Below are positions 15,092-23,226 of a DNA stretch of 27,531 nt, piece by piece. Under the pieces are notes generated by a model. It was not told the DNA's origin. It ran no database searches and was given only the letters and a program-made list of their open reading frames with translations. Position numbers and translations under genes: made by a program. Position 1 is the stretch's first letter, and each line of letters begins with the position of its first letter. Source of the stretch: Clostridiales bacterium (GTDB taxonomy: Bacteria > Bacillota > Clostridia > Oscillospirales > CAG-382); contig QAKH01000076.1 in NCBI GenBank assembly GCA_003343885.1, positions 1-27,531 of the forward strand, written 5' to 3'.

Positions 15092-16732
15092 ATGGATAAA
15101 AAGAATTTTGACATATATAAGTTTTTTTCATCCCGAACGGCAATGATGATAAGCGGAATCGTGTGTGCGATTCCGTTTGTTTTTGAAAAAGCATGGATAC
15201 TTTCGTGGTTTGCGTATATCCCGGTGGTGACGGCGTTTGCCTTTCCGGTAGCGGAAGACAAGCCGAGGGTGTTTTCAAAAAGTTTTATTTTTGCTTTCTT
15301 CTACTACGCCGTAGGATATTCATGGTTTTGCGAATTATATCCGATGGATTACGCAGGATTCACAAATTTCCAAAGTCTGTTAATTGTACTGCTTGCAATA
15401 ACAGCCATTCCGGCAATACACGGACTTATGTTTACTCTTTGCGTTTTCTTATGCCGTGCCGTGACAAAAAAAGCGCCGGATATATTAAGAGTGCTTGCTT
15501 TTCCGGCGGCAGTAATGCTTGCGGAGTATTTGCAGAGTCTTGGTGCGCTTGCCTTTCCCTGGTGCAGAGTGTTTGTGGCGCAAGCCTCGTTTACTGCCTT
15601 GCTCCAGTCGGCAAGCCTGTTCGGTTCGTATTTTATAACTTTTTTGGTTACATTGTTTAACGCGCTTTTGGCGTATGCCATCGCAAAGCCGGAAAAGAGA
15701 AAGCTGATGATTTCTGTTTCCGCGGGAATTTTCGCATGTAATCTCGTGTTCGGCGTGTGCAGACAGAGCATTATGCAAAATATGTTTGAAAAAGAGGAAA
15801 CAGGAGCGTTTTACGGCGCAGTGCTTCAGGGCAATTATCCGTCCGGGGAAAAATGGAGCAGCAGTACGAGTGAAATGCACTTAAGATATCTTGAGCTTGC
15901 TGACCGGGCGCTTGAAAGTCTTGAGAAACTGAATAAATCGCAAGTAAATGCAGAAGAGGGAATAGCACCCGGAAAACAGGACGAGAATACCTGCGATACC
16001 ATTATTGTCACGCCGGAAACCGCCCTGCCGATTACCCTTAAACAGAATTCATCGTATTCACGTGATTATTCCGCATACGCACAGCAGAATAATATTTGTC
16101 TTGCCGCCGGGGCTTTTTCGGATGAAAACGGAGAAAGCGGAAACGCTGTGTTTATGTATCTGCCTGACGGAAGCGTTTCAAGACCTTATGTTAAACGTCA
16201 TCTCGTGCCGTTTGGCGAGTATTTGCCTTACCGACCGTTTTTTGAAACATTTCTGCCGGTCTTGGCGGAAATAAATATTTTGAGTGAGGATCAGGCAAGA
16301 GGCAAAGAAACCGGAGTTTTTGAAACACCTGTCGGCAAAGTCGGCACGCTTATTTGCTATGAGTCAATTTTTCCGGAGCTTTGCCGTGACTCTGTAAAGG
16401 CCGGCGCGCAGATTATACTTGTCTCAACAAACGACTCGTGGTTTGGTACGTCTCGAGCTTTGACTCACCATTTGGCAAATGCAAAAATGAGAGCGATTGA
16501 GAATAATGTCCCCGTGTTAAGAGCTGCTAATACCGGAATATCCGCTCTTATTCGTCCGGACGGAACGGTTACAGATACGATCGGTGCCGGAGAATCCGGA
16601 TTTCTTGCCGGTAAACTGCCGTATGGTTCCGGAAATACTCTTTATACATACATAGGAGATATTTGGATTGCAGTTTACACTGCTGTGATATTTGTATCCG
16701 CTATGATTTTAAAGCTGACGAGAAAACAGTGA
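15092..16732 (+). CDS. lnt: Apolipoprotein N-acyltransferase (Lnt-type)
   Basis: The 546-residue product has an N-terminal membrane domain of several helices (about 15-220), an extracellular nitrilase-like domain (about 235-515) and a C-terminal helix. The catalytic triad is complete: E309 (VTPETALP), K368 (VKRHLVPFGEYLP) and C422 (LICYESIFPEL), followed by STNDSWFGTS and RAIENNVPVLRAANTG. In proteobacteria, Lnt attaches the third acyl chain to the N-terminal Cys of lipoproteins. It is uncommon in Firmicutes, where Lit or LnsAB do related chemistry. A hydrophilic insertion of about 25 residues (NKSQVNAEEGIAPGKQDENT) precedes the catalytic Glu. It is third in an operon after an acyl ligase and an ACP. 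The ribosome site is weak (GTGAGTG), so coupling with the ACP gene is likely. Confidence 0.9.
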   Translation: MDKKNFDIYKFFSSRTAMMISGIVCAIPFVFEKAWILSWFAYIPVVTAFAFPVAEDKPRVFSKSFIFAFFYYAVGYSWFCELYPMDYAGFTNFQSLLIVLLAITAIPAIHGLMFTLCVFLCRAVTKKAPDILRVLAFPAAVMLAEYLQSLGALAFPWCRVFVAQASFTALLQSASLFGSYFITFLVTLFNALLAYAIAKPEKRKLMISVSAGIFACNLVFGVCRQSIMQNMFEKEETGAFYGAVLQGNYPSGEKWSSSTSEMHLRYLELADRALESLEKLNKSQVNAEEGIAPGKQDENTCDTIIVTPETALPITLKQNSSYSRDYSAYAQQNNICLAAGAFSDENGESGNAVFMYLPDGSVSRPYVKRHLVPFGEYLPYRPFFETFLPVLAEINILSEDQARGKETGVFETPVGKVGTLICYESIFPELCRDSVKAGAQIILVSTNDSWFGTSRALTHHLANAKMRAIENNVPVLRAANTGISALIRPDGTVTDTIGAGESGFLAGKLPYGSGNTLYTYIGDIWIAVYTAVIFVSAMILKLTRKQ

Positions 16733-16780
16733 TGAAATTTTTTCTTATACATATGTGCGGAAAAGAATTTCTGCCCGGGT

Positions 16781-16816
16781 AAAAACAAACGCCGGGACTA
16801 AGGTAGTCTCGGCGTT
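16781..16816 (-). terminator. Terminator of the coat-protein operon (minus strand)
   Basis: Thirteen-base arms (16788-16800 and 16804-16816, one G-U pair) have a three-base loop. On the minus strand the hairpin is followed by TGTTTTT. The plus side has no T-run, so it mainly serves the leftward coat-protein transcript. Confidence 0.75.
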
Positions 16817-16860
16817 AAAATGTGTCAAATATAAGCTTAAATAAAGCTTAAACAGCTTCC

Positions 16861-17103
16861 TCAGTTTGAAAATTTCTGCTTTGCAGCGTCAATTTTCTGC
16901 TGTTCAGCCTGCTGCGCCGGATACCATCCCTTTTGAGCCATTTTAGCATAAATCTCGTTTTGAATACAAAGAGTGTCGTTGAAAACCTGTGTGAAGGCAT
17001 TATGAACATCGGGTGTAGATGACTCAATAGCGCCGTGCATCATAAGATCGCACGCGCCTTTTGCCGAAGTGAGAAGCGAATCCATAATCATTTTGTCGTT
17101 CAT
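16861..17103 (-). CDS. CotF-family spore coat protein
   Basis: The 80-residue helical protein (MNDKMIMDSLLTSAKGACDL, then NAFTQVFNDTLCIQNEIYAKMAQKGWY and a Gln/Lys-rich tail) matches the CotF family pattern: a ferritin-like helical pair ending in MxxKGWYP. Family members are spore coat components or are made in the mother cell during sporulation. ATG at 17103 is preceded by a perfect AAAGGAGGT site. It is the second gene of a two-gene leftward operon, 14 bases after the 59-residue ORF, and is terminated by the hairpin at 16788. No transport signal is visible, as expected for a coat protein. Confidence 0.85.
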   Translation of the reverse strand: MNDKMIMDSLLTSAKGACDLMMHGAIESSTPDVHNAFTQVFNDTLCIQNEIYAKMAQKGWYPAQQAEQQKIDAAKQKFSN

Positions 17104-17117
17104 GGTTTTTACCTCCT

Positions 17118-17297
17118 TTATTTGCCTAAAAGACCGTAAAATTTATTGAAGCTTGTCTGATGTCTTTCGCAAAGGCCCTGTACGAAATTCTTAAGCTCTC
17201 CGTCCTGAAGCATGTTTGCATAGTCTGTGCAGCAGTCTTTCATTTGTTTTTCATGGCCGAGCGCGTCTTCGATATAAAGCAGTTCTTTTGGTGACAT
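17118..17297 (-). CDS. Small 59-aa protein, probable coat-associated partner of CotF
   Basis: This short gene is easily missed by length cut-offs. ATG at 17297 is preceded by AGGAGG about 12 bases upstream, and the frame is open to TAA at 17118-17120, which directly abuts the ribosome site of the CotF gene. The 59 residues (MSPKELLYIEDALGHEKQMK... FNKFYGLLGK) form two likely amphipathic helices with His/Glu/Cys residues, like half of a CotF or ferritin-like four-helix bundle. I recall similar small ORFs beside cotF genes in Clostridia, but the family is not confirmed here. The tight operon spacing suggests co-production, perhaps as a complex. Confidence 0.8.
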   Translation of the reverse strand: MSPKELLYIEDALGHEKQMKDCCTDYANMLQDGELKNFVQGLCERHQTSFNKFYGLLGK

Positions 17298-17713
17298 GGT
17301 TTGTTATCCTCCTGGATCGTTTTTTGGCATGAAAATCTTACCGTGATTTTACGGATTGTTTATATGCCGTAATTATTTTGTGCTGTACTGCTTTTTTTAT
17401 TCCGGCTTTCTTTATTTGTTAGATGATACCTGCTTTTTACTGTGATTTCGCACCAAAAAGAAAGATTTGTTAACAAATAATACAAAAATGGGTTACATAA
17501 AATGATTTCTGTTACAATAATTATATGGTGAAAAAAGGCATAAAATAGGCAATTTTACTAAATATGCCGTGATTATGTGTTTTTAATAATGTTACTTTTA
17601 TGTTACAATTAAAAAAAACTATTGCAAAATATGCATTATTGATATAAAATAATACTCGTATACAAGTCTATTTTGTGTAGGCATACAAAACATATTAACA
17701 GGAGGAATCCAAG
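17298..17713. other. AT-rich divergent regulatory region between the coat operon and the SLH gene
   Basis: These 416 bases hold no credible gene. They contain a candidate sporulation-type -10 (CATATAAA, minus strand, 17359-17366), a perfect 14-bp palindrome ATTTGTTAACAAAT (17465-17478), four GTTAC(A/T) motifs (17492, 17511, 17591, 17602), a candidate sigma-A promoter (17622-17650) and the AGGAGG site of the SLH gene. Confidence 0.6.
17622..17650 (+). promoter_or_regulatory. Candidate promoter of the SLH-domain gene
   Basis: TTGCAA (17622-17627) and TAAAAT (17645-17650) have 17-base spacing. A second possibility is TTGATA (17639-17644) with TACAAG (17661-17666). Either leaves a leader of roughly 40-60 bases. 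Confidence 0.45.
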
Positions 17714-20700
17714 ATGAGTAAATTCAAACGAATTCTCACAGTCGGTATTACGGCAGTTATGTTGCTTGCTGTTCTTTCGGTAAGTGCTTTTGCTGCAACG
17801 ACAAAATTCACAGACGTAAACGCCAAAGACGAAACTCTCAGCAAAGCGGTATCGCTTCTGGAGGGATTAGGCGTTGCAAAAGGAACAACCGAAACGACTT
17901 TTGGAACCAATGAGAATGTAACCAGACAGCAGATGGCTGCTTTCATTTACAGACTCATGAAAAAAGGAAGCACTCTTGAGGGTGGAGATAACAATACTCC
18001 TTTTGAAGATCTCTACGACGATACATATTACGGAATGGTTTCTTGGGCAAATGCCATGGGAATCATTAAGGGCGTAAGCGCAACAGAGTTTGATCCGGAC
18101 GGCTCCATCATTCTAAAGGATGCATACACAATGCTTGTAAGAGCACTCGACTATGAGAAGAATACACAGCTCGGCTATCCTTTTGATTTTATTGAAATAG
18201 CTGAGAGCTCAGGCGTCAATCTCGACGAAGGACTTCCTTCTTCTGTAAACTATGACTCAGAGCTTACAAGAGGAAACGTAGCTATACTTCTTTACAATGC
18301 TTTTTATGCAGAAACCGGTATCGCTGAAACAGTTGAAAGAGAAAGACTTATCGGTGAAGGCGAGAACGCAAAGTATGTTCTCGAAACCGTTGAGGAATAT
18401 CCCAGACTTTGTGAAAAGGTTTACGATGTTATTGAAGAAGAATTCGTAGTAAGAGAAACAACTCACTATGCTTTCAATGACAGCAAGAACTCTACCGCAT
18501 ATAAGGCAACCGAGGACAGCGCAGGAGAAGGCACAATGCTTCTCGTTGCTGCCGAAGACAACCAGGAGGTTGCAAGCTTCTACACAACCGCAGAAGCTCT
18601 CGGTCTTGAAAGCGGCGCCGATACCTACATCATGTCGCATGTAACGGTTTTCTACACACTCGACGAAGATGAGGAAACTGTTGAAGAGATTCTGTATGCA
18701 GAACCTCTTATCCAGAAGGCTTCCGCAGAATCAGCTACTTACGGAACTGTAAGCGCGGAAAGAGTTAAGGGCGACGCCGAGCACTTCTACTCTCCTTCAG
18801 ACGCAAACTATGCGAGAATGGATGGTTCCATGACGGTTGCCGGAAAAGTGCTTTATTTCTTTGACGCTCCTTACACATATGCAGAACCCTCGTATAACGG
18901 CTGCGAGACTGATGAAGACAGATATGCAGTAAGAAACGCGGATGATACGCTCCTTATCGATCTCATATGCACGGATGTCGATAAGGGATTATACAGCTAT
19001 TATGTCCGTGACGAGAGATTCGGGGCCAAAGACGGATACGGCACAGACCTTGACAAAGCGTTTGCTACATTCTTCCATCAGGTAAGAACAAGCGGTATCT
19101 ACGCTATGGACATATACGACCCGGACGGTGACGGCAGGTATGAGTATATGTGGTATAAGCCGGCAACTTTCGGCAAGGTCAACATTGACGATGATTACGA
19201 TTTCGTTGATTTTGACGAGTATAAGGAAAACAAGCCTGTTTCCGAAACTCCCAAGAAGATAGTTGAAAACGGACTTTCTACTGTTCCTGTAATTTATACA
19301 AACGGAGCTACGATAGACGGTACCTCCGGTGTAACATACCGCGACGGCGACTTTGTAATAGCTTACCTTAACGGTGACGCAAACTATATGTACATTTTCG
19401 GAACCGCCCAGGGCAAGCAGGGAACAATAACATACTATAACAGTCCTACCGGAACCGTAAGAATAGGAAATCAGGAATTCAGAACATGTTATCAGTTCAG
19501 ATTCCTTGAGAACTACTTCCAGTACGATAATATTTCAGTAACGGCTACCTCCGGTTCGGCTAACACCAATGTGTTCCCGTTCCTTGTGAGCAGCAACTCA
19601 CTTGACACCGAAGTAATACTTTACACATACAACAAGAATTACAACAACGTCGTTTACTATGAAATAGTAAGCGCGGCTGCAAGCCAGTACTCAGGCGAAA
19701 ATATCCTTATTCCGCTCAGTGATGAAACCATAAGATCACAGAACGCTGAAACCTTTAAGTTTGATCAATATCTTAAGGTTTGGGTTGACGGAGAAGAGAA
19801 GTATGTCCTTGTTGACATAGAGAACTGCTATCCTGAACCCACAAAGACAATAGACGGAACGTATAAGTTTGATCAGGCAGTTGTTGAGGATGACGGCAAT
19901 ACCTATTATGCATATCTCAATAAGGTTTGTACTTATACTGTAGACTCTAAGGGTTACTACACAATCCATAGCATACTTCACGGAAGAGATGAGGACGGCA
20001 GAGCAGATCATATCGATCTTGTATTTGATCCCGGTGAATTCTTTGATGAGAAAACTGTAAACCAGGCAGGTATGGACCTTGGCAGTGTAGGCGCAAATGA
20101 AGAAGCGAGACTTAAGAAAGTTACAAGCACTCGTTATCAGCTGATTGATAAGAATGGTTACTCCATGCTCGGAACTTACGGTGAGTCCAAAGAAGAAGAG
20201 CATTGGTTCAACGATGCAATAGTTGATGCCGGAACGACAATTATTATTCGTTCAGTAACTCTTGACGAAGATGGAGAGCAGGAAAACGAGTTCAACGTAT
20301 ACAAGGGCAACGAGTTCCCCGGAACAACCGAATCCATGCTTACTAATATTCAGTATGTTTATGAAAACATCGAAGATAACTCCACACGTGTAAGACTCGT
20401 TCTTCTGTATGGTGAAGTAGACGGAGACTTTGAATTCTCTTCTGCCGCTCGTACAACAGATCTCAGAATTGTAAAATCATCTTCGCCCAAGAAGATTGAT
20501 GACAATGAATTCCGTTACTCATATACACTCTTTAACCTCACAACCGGAGAAGTTGAAGAAGGCGTATACGGCACAATGTCCAAGGCTTCTGCTTCATCAC
20601 TTTCTTCCGAAGAGCCTCTTGCGGTTGGCTCAATAGTTAAGGTGGATACCGCAGGATACATCAATGATAAGGAAGCTCCGGAAGGAATCCTTGATCCTGT

Positions 20701-21115
20701 TACAAATGAAAACCTTGCATTCTTGCTTGATGTTGATGCAGTTGGCTTCGGTATTGAGCTTGCACCGGTAAATCCTGGCGACGATGATTACTTTACCGTA
20801 AATGGAAAACTCCACACCTTCTATGAAGTTGATGAGGACGTTAAGATATCTGTAGTTAAGTTCACCGAACAGGGCGATTACGATACAGCTGAAGTATCTC
20901 TCCTTACACTCGAAGAGCTTGCTAAGGCAGGAAAAGATATTAAGTCCTACAACACGAAGGTTCCGGATAAGGACGGTAACTTCAATACAGAGTACAGTGA
21001 ATATGTTAAGGCATATGTAACCTACTCAAAGAAGTCTAACGACGAATATCCTGTAATCGACAGCATAATCGTTGTAGTAAACCCGGATGAACCTGTTGAG
21101 TACCTCGAGGACTAA
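17714..21115 (+). CDS. Secreted SLH-domain surface protein (1,133 aa)
   Basis: A signal peptide (MSKFKRILTVGITAVMLLAV..., likely cleaved after SVSAFA, residue 27) leads into S-layer homology domains. SLH1 (about 31-85) begins FTDVNAKDETLSKAVSLLEG and has the VTRQQMAAFIYRLM helix. SLH2 (about 95-150) is FEDLYDDTYYGMVSWANAMG...DAYTMLVRAL. A weaker SLH3 (about 155-200) ends ELTRGNVAILLYNAF. SLH triplets bind pyruvylated cell-wall polymer, so the protein is probably cell-surface. The remaining ~900 residues are acidic, rich in Tyr, Asp, Glu and Thr, beta-type, and match no family I recognise. ATG at 17714 has AGGAGG just upstream, and a strong terminator follows. S-layer or major surface function is inference. 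Confidence 0.88.
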   Translation: MSKFKRILTVGITAVMLLAVLSVSAFAATTKFTDVNAKDETLSKAVSLLEGLGVAKGTTETTFGTNENVTRQQMAAFIYRLMKKGSTLEGGDNNTPFEDLYDDTYYGMVSWANAMGIIKGVSATEFDPDGSIILKDAYTMLVRALDYEKNTQLGYPFDFIEIAESSGVNLDEGLPSSVNYDSELTRGNVAILLYNAFYAETGIAETVERERLIGEGENAKYVLETVEEYPRLCEKVYDVIEEEFVVRETTHYAFNDSKNSTAYKATEDSAGEGTMLLVAAEDNQEVASFYTTAEALGLESGADTYIMSHVTVFYTLDEDEETVEEILYAEPLIQKASAESATYGTVSAERVKGDAEHFYSPSDANYARMDGSMTVAGKVLYFFDAPYTYAEPSYNGCETDEDRYAVRNADDTLLIDLICTDVDKGLYSYYVRDERFGAKDGYGTDLDKAFATFFHQVRTSGIYAMDIYDPDGDGRYEYMWYKPATFGKVNIDDDYDFVDFDEYKENKPVSETPKKIVENGLSTVPVIYTNGATIDGTSGVTYRDGDFVIAYLNGDANYMYIFGTAQGKQGTITYYNSPTGTVRIGNQEFRTCYQFRFLENYFQYDNISVTATSGSANTNVFPFLVSSNSLDTEVILYTYNKNYNNVVYYEIVSAAASQYSGENILIPLSDETIRSQNAETFKFDQYLKVWVDGEEKYVLVDIENCYPEPTKTIDGTYKFDQAVVEDDGNTYYAYLNKVCTYTVDSKGYYTIHSILHGRDEDGRADHIDLVFDPGEFFDEKTVNQAGMDLGSVGANEEARLKKVTSTRYQLIDKNGYSMLGTYGESKEEEHWFNDAIVDAGTTIIIRSVTLDEDGEQENEFNVYKGNEFPGTTESMLTNIQYVYENIEDNSTRVRLVLLYGEVDGDFEFSSAARTTDLRIVKSSSPKKIDDNEFRYSYTLFNLTTGEVEEGVYGTMSKASASSLSSEEPLAVGSIVKVDTAGYINDKEAPEGILDPVTNENLAFLLDVDAVGFGIELAPVNPGDDDYFTVNGKLHTFYEVDEDVKISVVKFTEQGDYDTAEVSLLTLEELAKAGKDIKSYNTKVPDKDGNFNTEYSEYVKAYVTYSKKSNDEYPVIDSIIVVVNPDEPVEYLED

Positions 21116-21145
21116 GCAGTAGTATCAACAAATAATCAGTGATTG

Positions 21146-21178
21146 AAAACAGCCTTCCGCTTGTCGGAAGGCTGTTTT
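21146..21178 (+). terminator. Rho-independent terminator of the SLH-domain gene
   Basis: Perfect 14-bp arms (21146-21159 and 21165-21178) flank a five-base loop. The stem is GC-rich at its top and ends in TTTT, 30 bases after the stop. The arms begin with AAAA, so it could also act on the opposite strand. Confidence 0.85.
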
Positions 21179-21273
21179 ACGTTATTTTGAGCAGGAAAAT
21201 AAGGATAGTCAATAAATAATTATAATTACAGATAAAATAAGTAAACAGAAAACGGTACAACATCAAACAATTG

Positions 21274-21308
21274 GAAAATTAAAAAGGACTGTCAAAAAAC
21301 AGCCCTTT
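21274..21308 (-). terminator. Terminator of guaB (minus strand)
   Basis: Ten-base arms (21283-21292 and 21299-21308) pair fully on the minus-strand RNA with one G-U pair (an A-C mismatch on the plus strand). They are followed on the minus strand by TTAATTTT, 43 bases after the guaB stop. Confidence 0.7.
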
Positions 21309-21351
21309 AAAATACAGAATAAATAGCGCTCACATTGCAACAAAAATCAGT

Positions 21352-22851
21352 TTATTGCTTGGTAGTGGTTTTTAACATAACGTCGTGGTAACCGCCCTCG
21401 ACAATGCTTGTTGCTGAAACAAGAGTTATTTTCGCTTTCTTTTGAAGCTCTTGGATGGATGTTACGCCACAGTTGCACATGGTTGATTTTACCTTGTATA
21501 AGCTCTTTGCAACATTGTCGTGAAGACTTCCCGCATACGTTACGTAAGAGTCTACACCTTCCTCAAAGGATAATTTAGCTTTACCGCCTAAATCATAACG
21601 CTGCCAGTTGCGCGCTCTGTTTGAACCTTCTCCCCAGTATTCCTTTACATATGTGCCGTTTATGTTGAGCTTTGAGGTGGGGCTTTCGTCAAATCTTGCA
21701 AAGTATCTGCCAAGCATTAAGAAGTCTGCACCCATAGCAAGGGCGAGCGTCATATGATAGTCGTGCACAATTCCACCGTCAGAACAAACCGGTACATAAA
21801 TTCCCGTTTTTTCAAAGTACTCATCTCTTGCTTTTACTACATCAATAAGAGCCGTCGCTTGACCTCTGCCGATACCCTTTTGTTCACGGGTTATACAAAT
21901 TGAACCGCCGCCTATGCCAACCTTAACAAAATCAGCGCCTGCTTCTGCAAGGAACATGAAACCGTCACGGTCAACTACGTTTCCGGCACCAACCTTAACA
22001 GTGTCACCGTATTTTGCTCTTATGAAATCAAGCGTCTTTTTCTGCCAGCAGCTGTACCCCTCGGATGAGTCAATACATAATACGTCAGCTCCGGCTTCAA
22101 CAAGAGCCGGTACACGTGTTTCATAATCGAGAGTATTGATACCCGCTCCGACAATGTAGCGCTTTTGAGCATCAAGAAGTTCGCCGGGATTATCCTTGTG
22201 TTCCGAATAGTCCTTGCGGAAAACTATGTAAAGCAGATTTCCGTTTTCATCAACAATCGGAAGAGAATTTAACTTGTGCTCCCAGATAATGTCGTTAGCC
22301 GCCTTGAGAGTTGTGCCGGACGGAGCAATAATCAAACGTTCACGAGGAGTCATAAAGTCCTTGATTAAAGTGTCCTGTGACATGCGGCTGACTCGATAAT
22401 CTCTGCTTGTAACAATACCGAGAAGTTTGCCGTTAGGCGTACCATCATGGGTTATTGCAATTGTATTGTGGCCGGTCGTTGCAACAAGCTCAATCACATC
22501 AGCAAGAGTATTGTCTGGAGTGAGATTTGAGTCGCTTACAACAAAACCTGCCTTATAGCTTTTCACACGGGCAACCATTGCCGCTTCGTCTTCAATTGAC
22601 TGCGAGCCGTATATAAAGGATACGCCGCCTTCTTTGGCCAAAGCAATAGCCATAGTGTCGTTTGAAACCGACTGCATAATAGCAGAAACCAACGGAATGC
22701 TCATCTCAATTGCCGATTTTTCACCTTTTTTGAATTTAACCAACGGTGTGCGAAGTGATACGTTTGCCGGTATGCATTCTTCTGAGGTGTAGCCCGGGAT
22801 CAGCAGATATTCACTGAAAGTATGCGAGGGTTCGTCGAAGTAAAAAGCCAT
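21352..22851 (-). CDS. guaB: IMP dehydrogenase, Tritrichomonas-like type
   Basis: The 499-residue enzyme oxidises IMP to XMP with NAD+, the committed step of GTP synthesis. A (beta/alpha)8 barrel is interrupted by two CBS domains (about 100-220). The catalytic loop is GIGGGSICITREQKGIGRGQ, with the nucleophile at C319. The flap carries RARNWQRYDLGG, with R418-Y419 as the base dyad, then DSYVTYAG and a late KSTMCNCG and KITLVSATSIVEGG. These residues fall at the same numbers as in the Tritrichomonas foetus enzyme as I recall it. The frame opens at 22884, but ATG at 22851 (MAFYFDEPSHTF) follows AAAGGA at about ten bases and is chosen. It has its own promoter and terminator and is unlinked to other purine genes. 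Confidence 0.95.
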   Translation of the reverse strand: MAFYFDEPSHTFSEYLLIPGYTSEECIPANVSLRTPLVKFKKGEKSAIEMSIPLVSAIMQSVSNDTMAIALAKEGGVSFIYGSQSIEDEAAMVARVKSYKAGFVVSDSNLTPDNTLADVIELVATTGHNTIAITHDGTPNGKLLGIVTSRDYRVSRMSQDTLIKDFMTPRERLIIAPSGTTLKAANDIIWEHKLNSLPIVDENGNLLYIVFRKDYSEHKDNPGELLDAQKRYIVGAGINTLDYETRVPALVEAGADVLCIDSSEGYSCWQKKTLDFIRAKYGDTVKVGAGNVVDRDGFMFLAEAGADFVKVGIGGGSICITREQKGIGRGQATALIDVVKARDEYFEKTGIYVPVCSDGGIVHDYHMTLALAMGADFLMLGRYFARFDESPTSKLNINGTYVKEYWGEGSNRARNWQRYDLGGKAKLSFEEGVDSYVTYAGSLHDNVAKSLYKVKSTMCNCGVTSIQELQKKAKITLVSATSIVEGGYHDVMLKTTTKQ

Positions 22852-23226
22852 ATTTTCCGATCCTTTCTCTGTGTTAAAAGTCACTGTGATGTTCTAAACT
22901 GTGCAATTGTATAATTGTATATTATTAAATACAATTTTACATCTTTTTCGCCGGCAAGTCAAGTTATTTTTGAGTATGATTGTATTTTTGTTGAATGATA
23001 CAAATAGAGTGCTTAATAAAAACTGATTTCTAATATAAGTGCTTATCCTGAAAATAATATTTCATGTAATTGTTGTAATCTTTAATATTTTATTAGCAAT
23101 AATGCACAAATGTATATGTAAAAAATGACGAATATAGCGAAAATTAATAATTTTGTAATATTTCGGATGTATTATTAATAAGTAAGATATTATACGTATC
23201 TGTAATTATAATAGGGAGTGAAAAAA
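22852..23226. other. AT-rich divergent intergenic region between guaB and the first surface-protein gene
   Basis: No gene is visible in these 375 bases. They hold the guaB promoter (22934-22962, minus), back-to-back AATTGTAT repeats in the guaB leader (22905-22920), two AGTGCTTA direct repeats 30 bases apart (23008 and 23038), and a stretch from about 23104 to 23165 that resembles the region upstream of the second surface gene (about 26842-26895). No clear -35/-10 pair was found for the rightward gene. Confidence 0.55.
22934..22962 (-). promoter_or_regulatory. Promoter of guaB
   Basis: On the minus strand, TTGACT (22957-22962) and TAAAAT (22934-22939) are separated by 17 bases, and each matches consensus at five of six positions. 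This gives a leader of about 75 bases. Confidence 0.75.

Noticed and set aside
22852..22956. Purine riboswitch upstream of guaB
   Set aside because: The ~75-base leader shows none of the paired loops expected of a purine aptamer and no terminator/antiterminator pair.
23218..23226. GTG start giving three extra residues (MKK) to surface-protein copy 1
   Set aside because: The GTG is part of the GGGAGTG ribosome site itself. Copy 2 also starts at the ATG equivalent to 23227.
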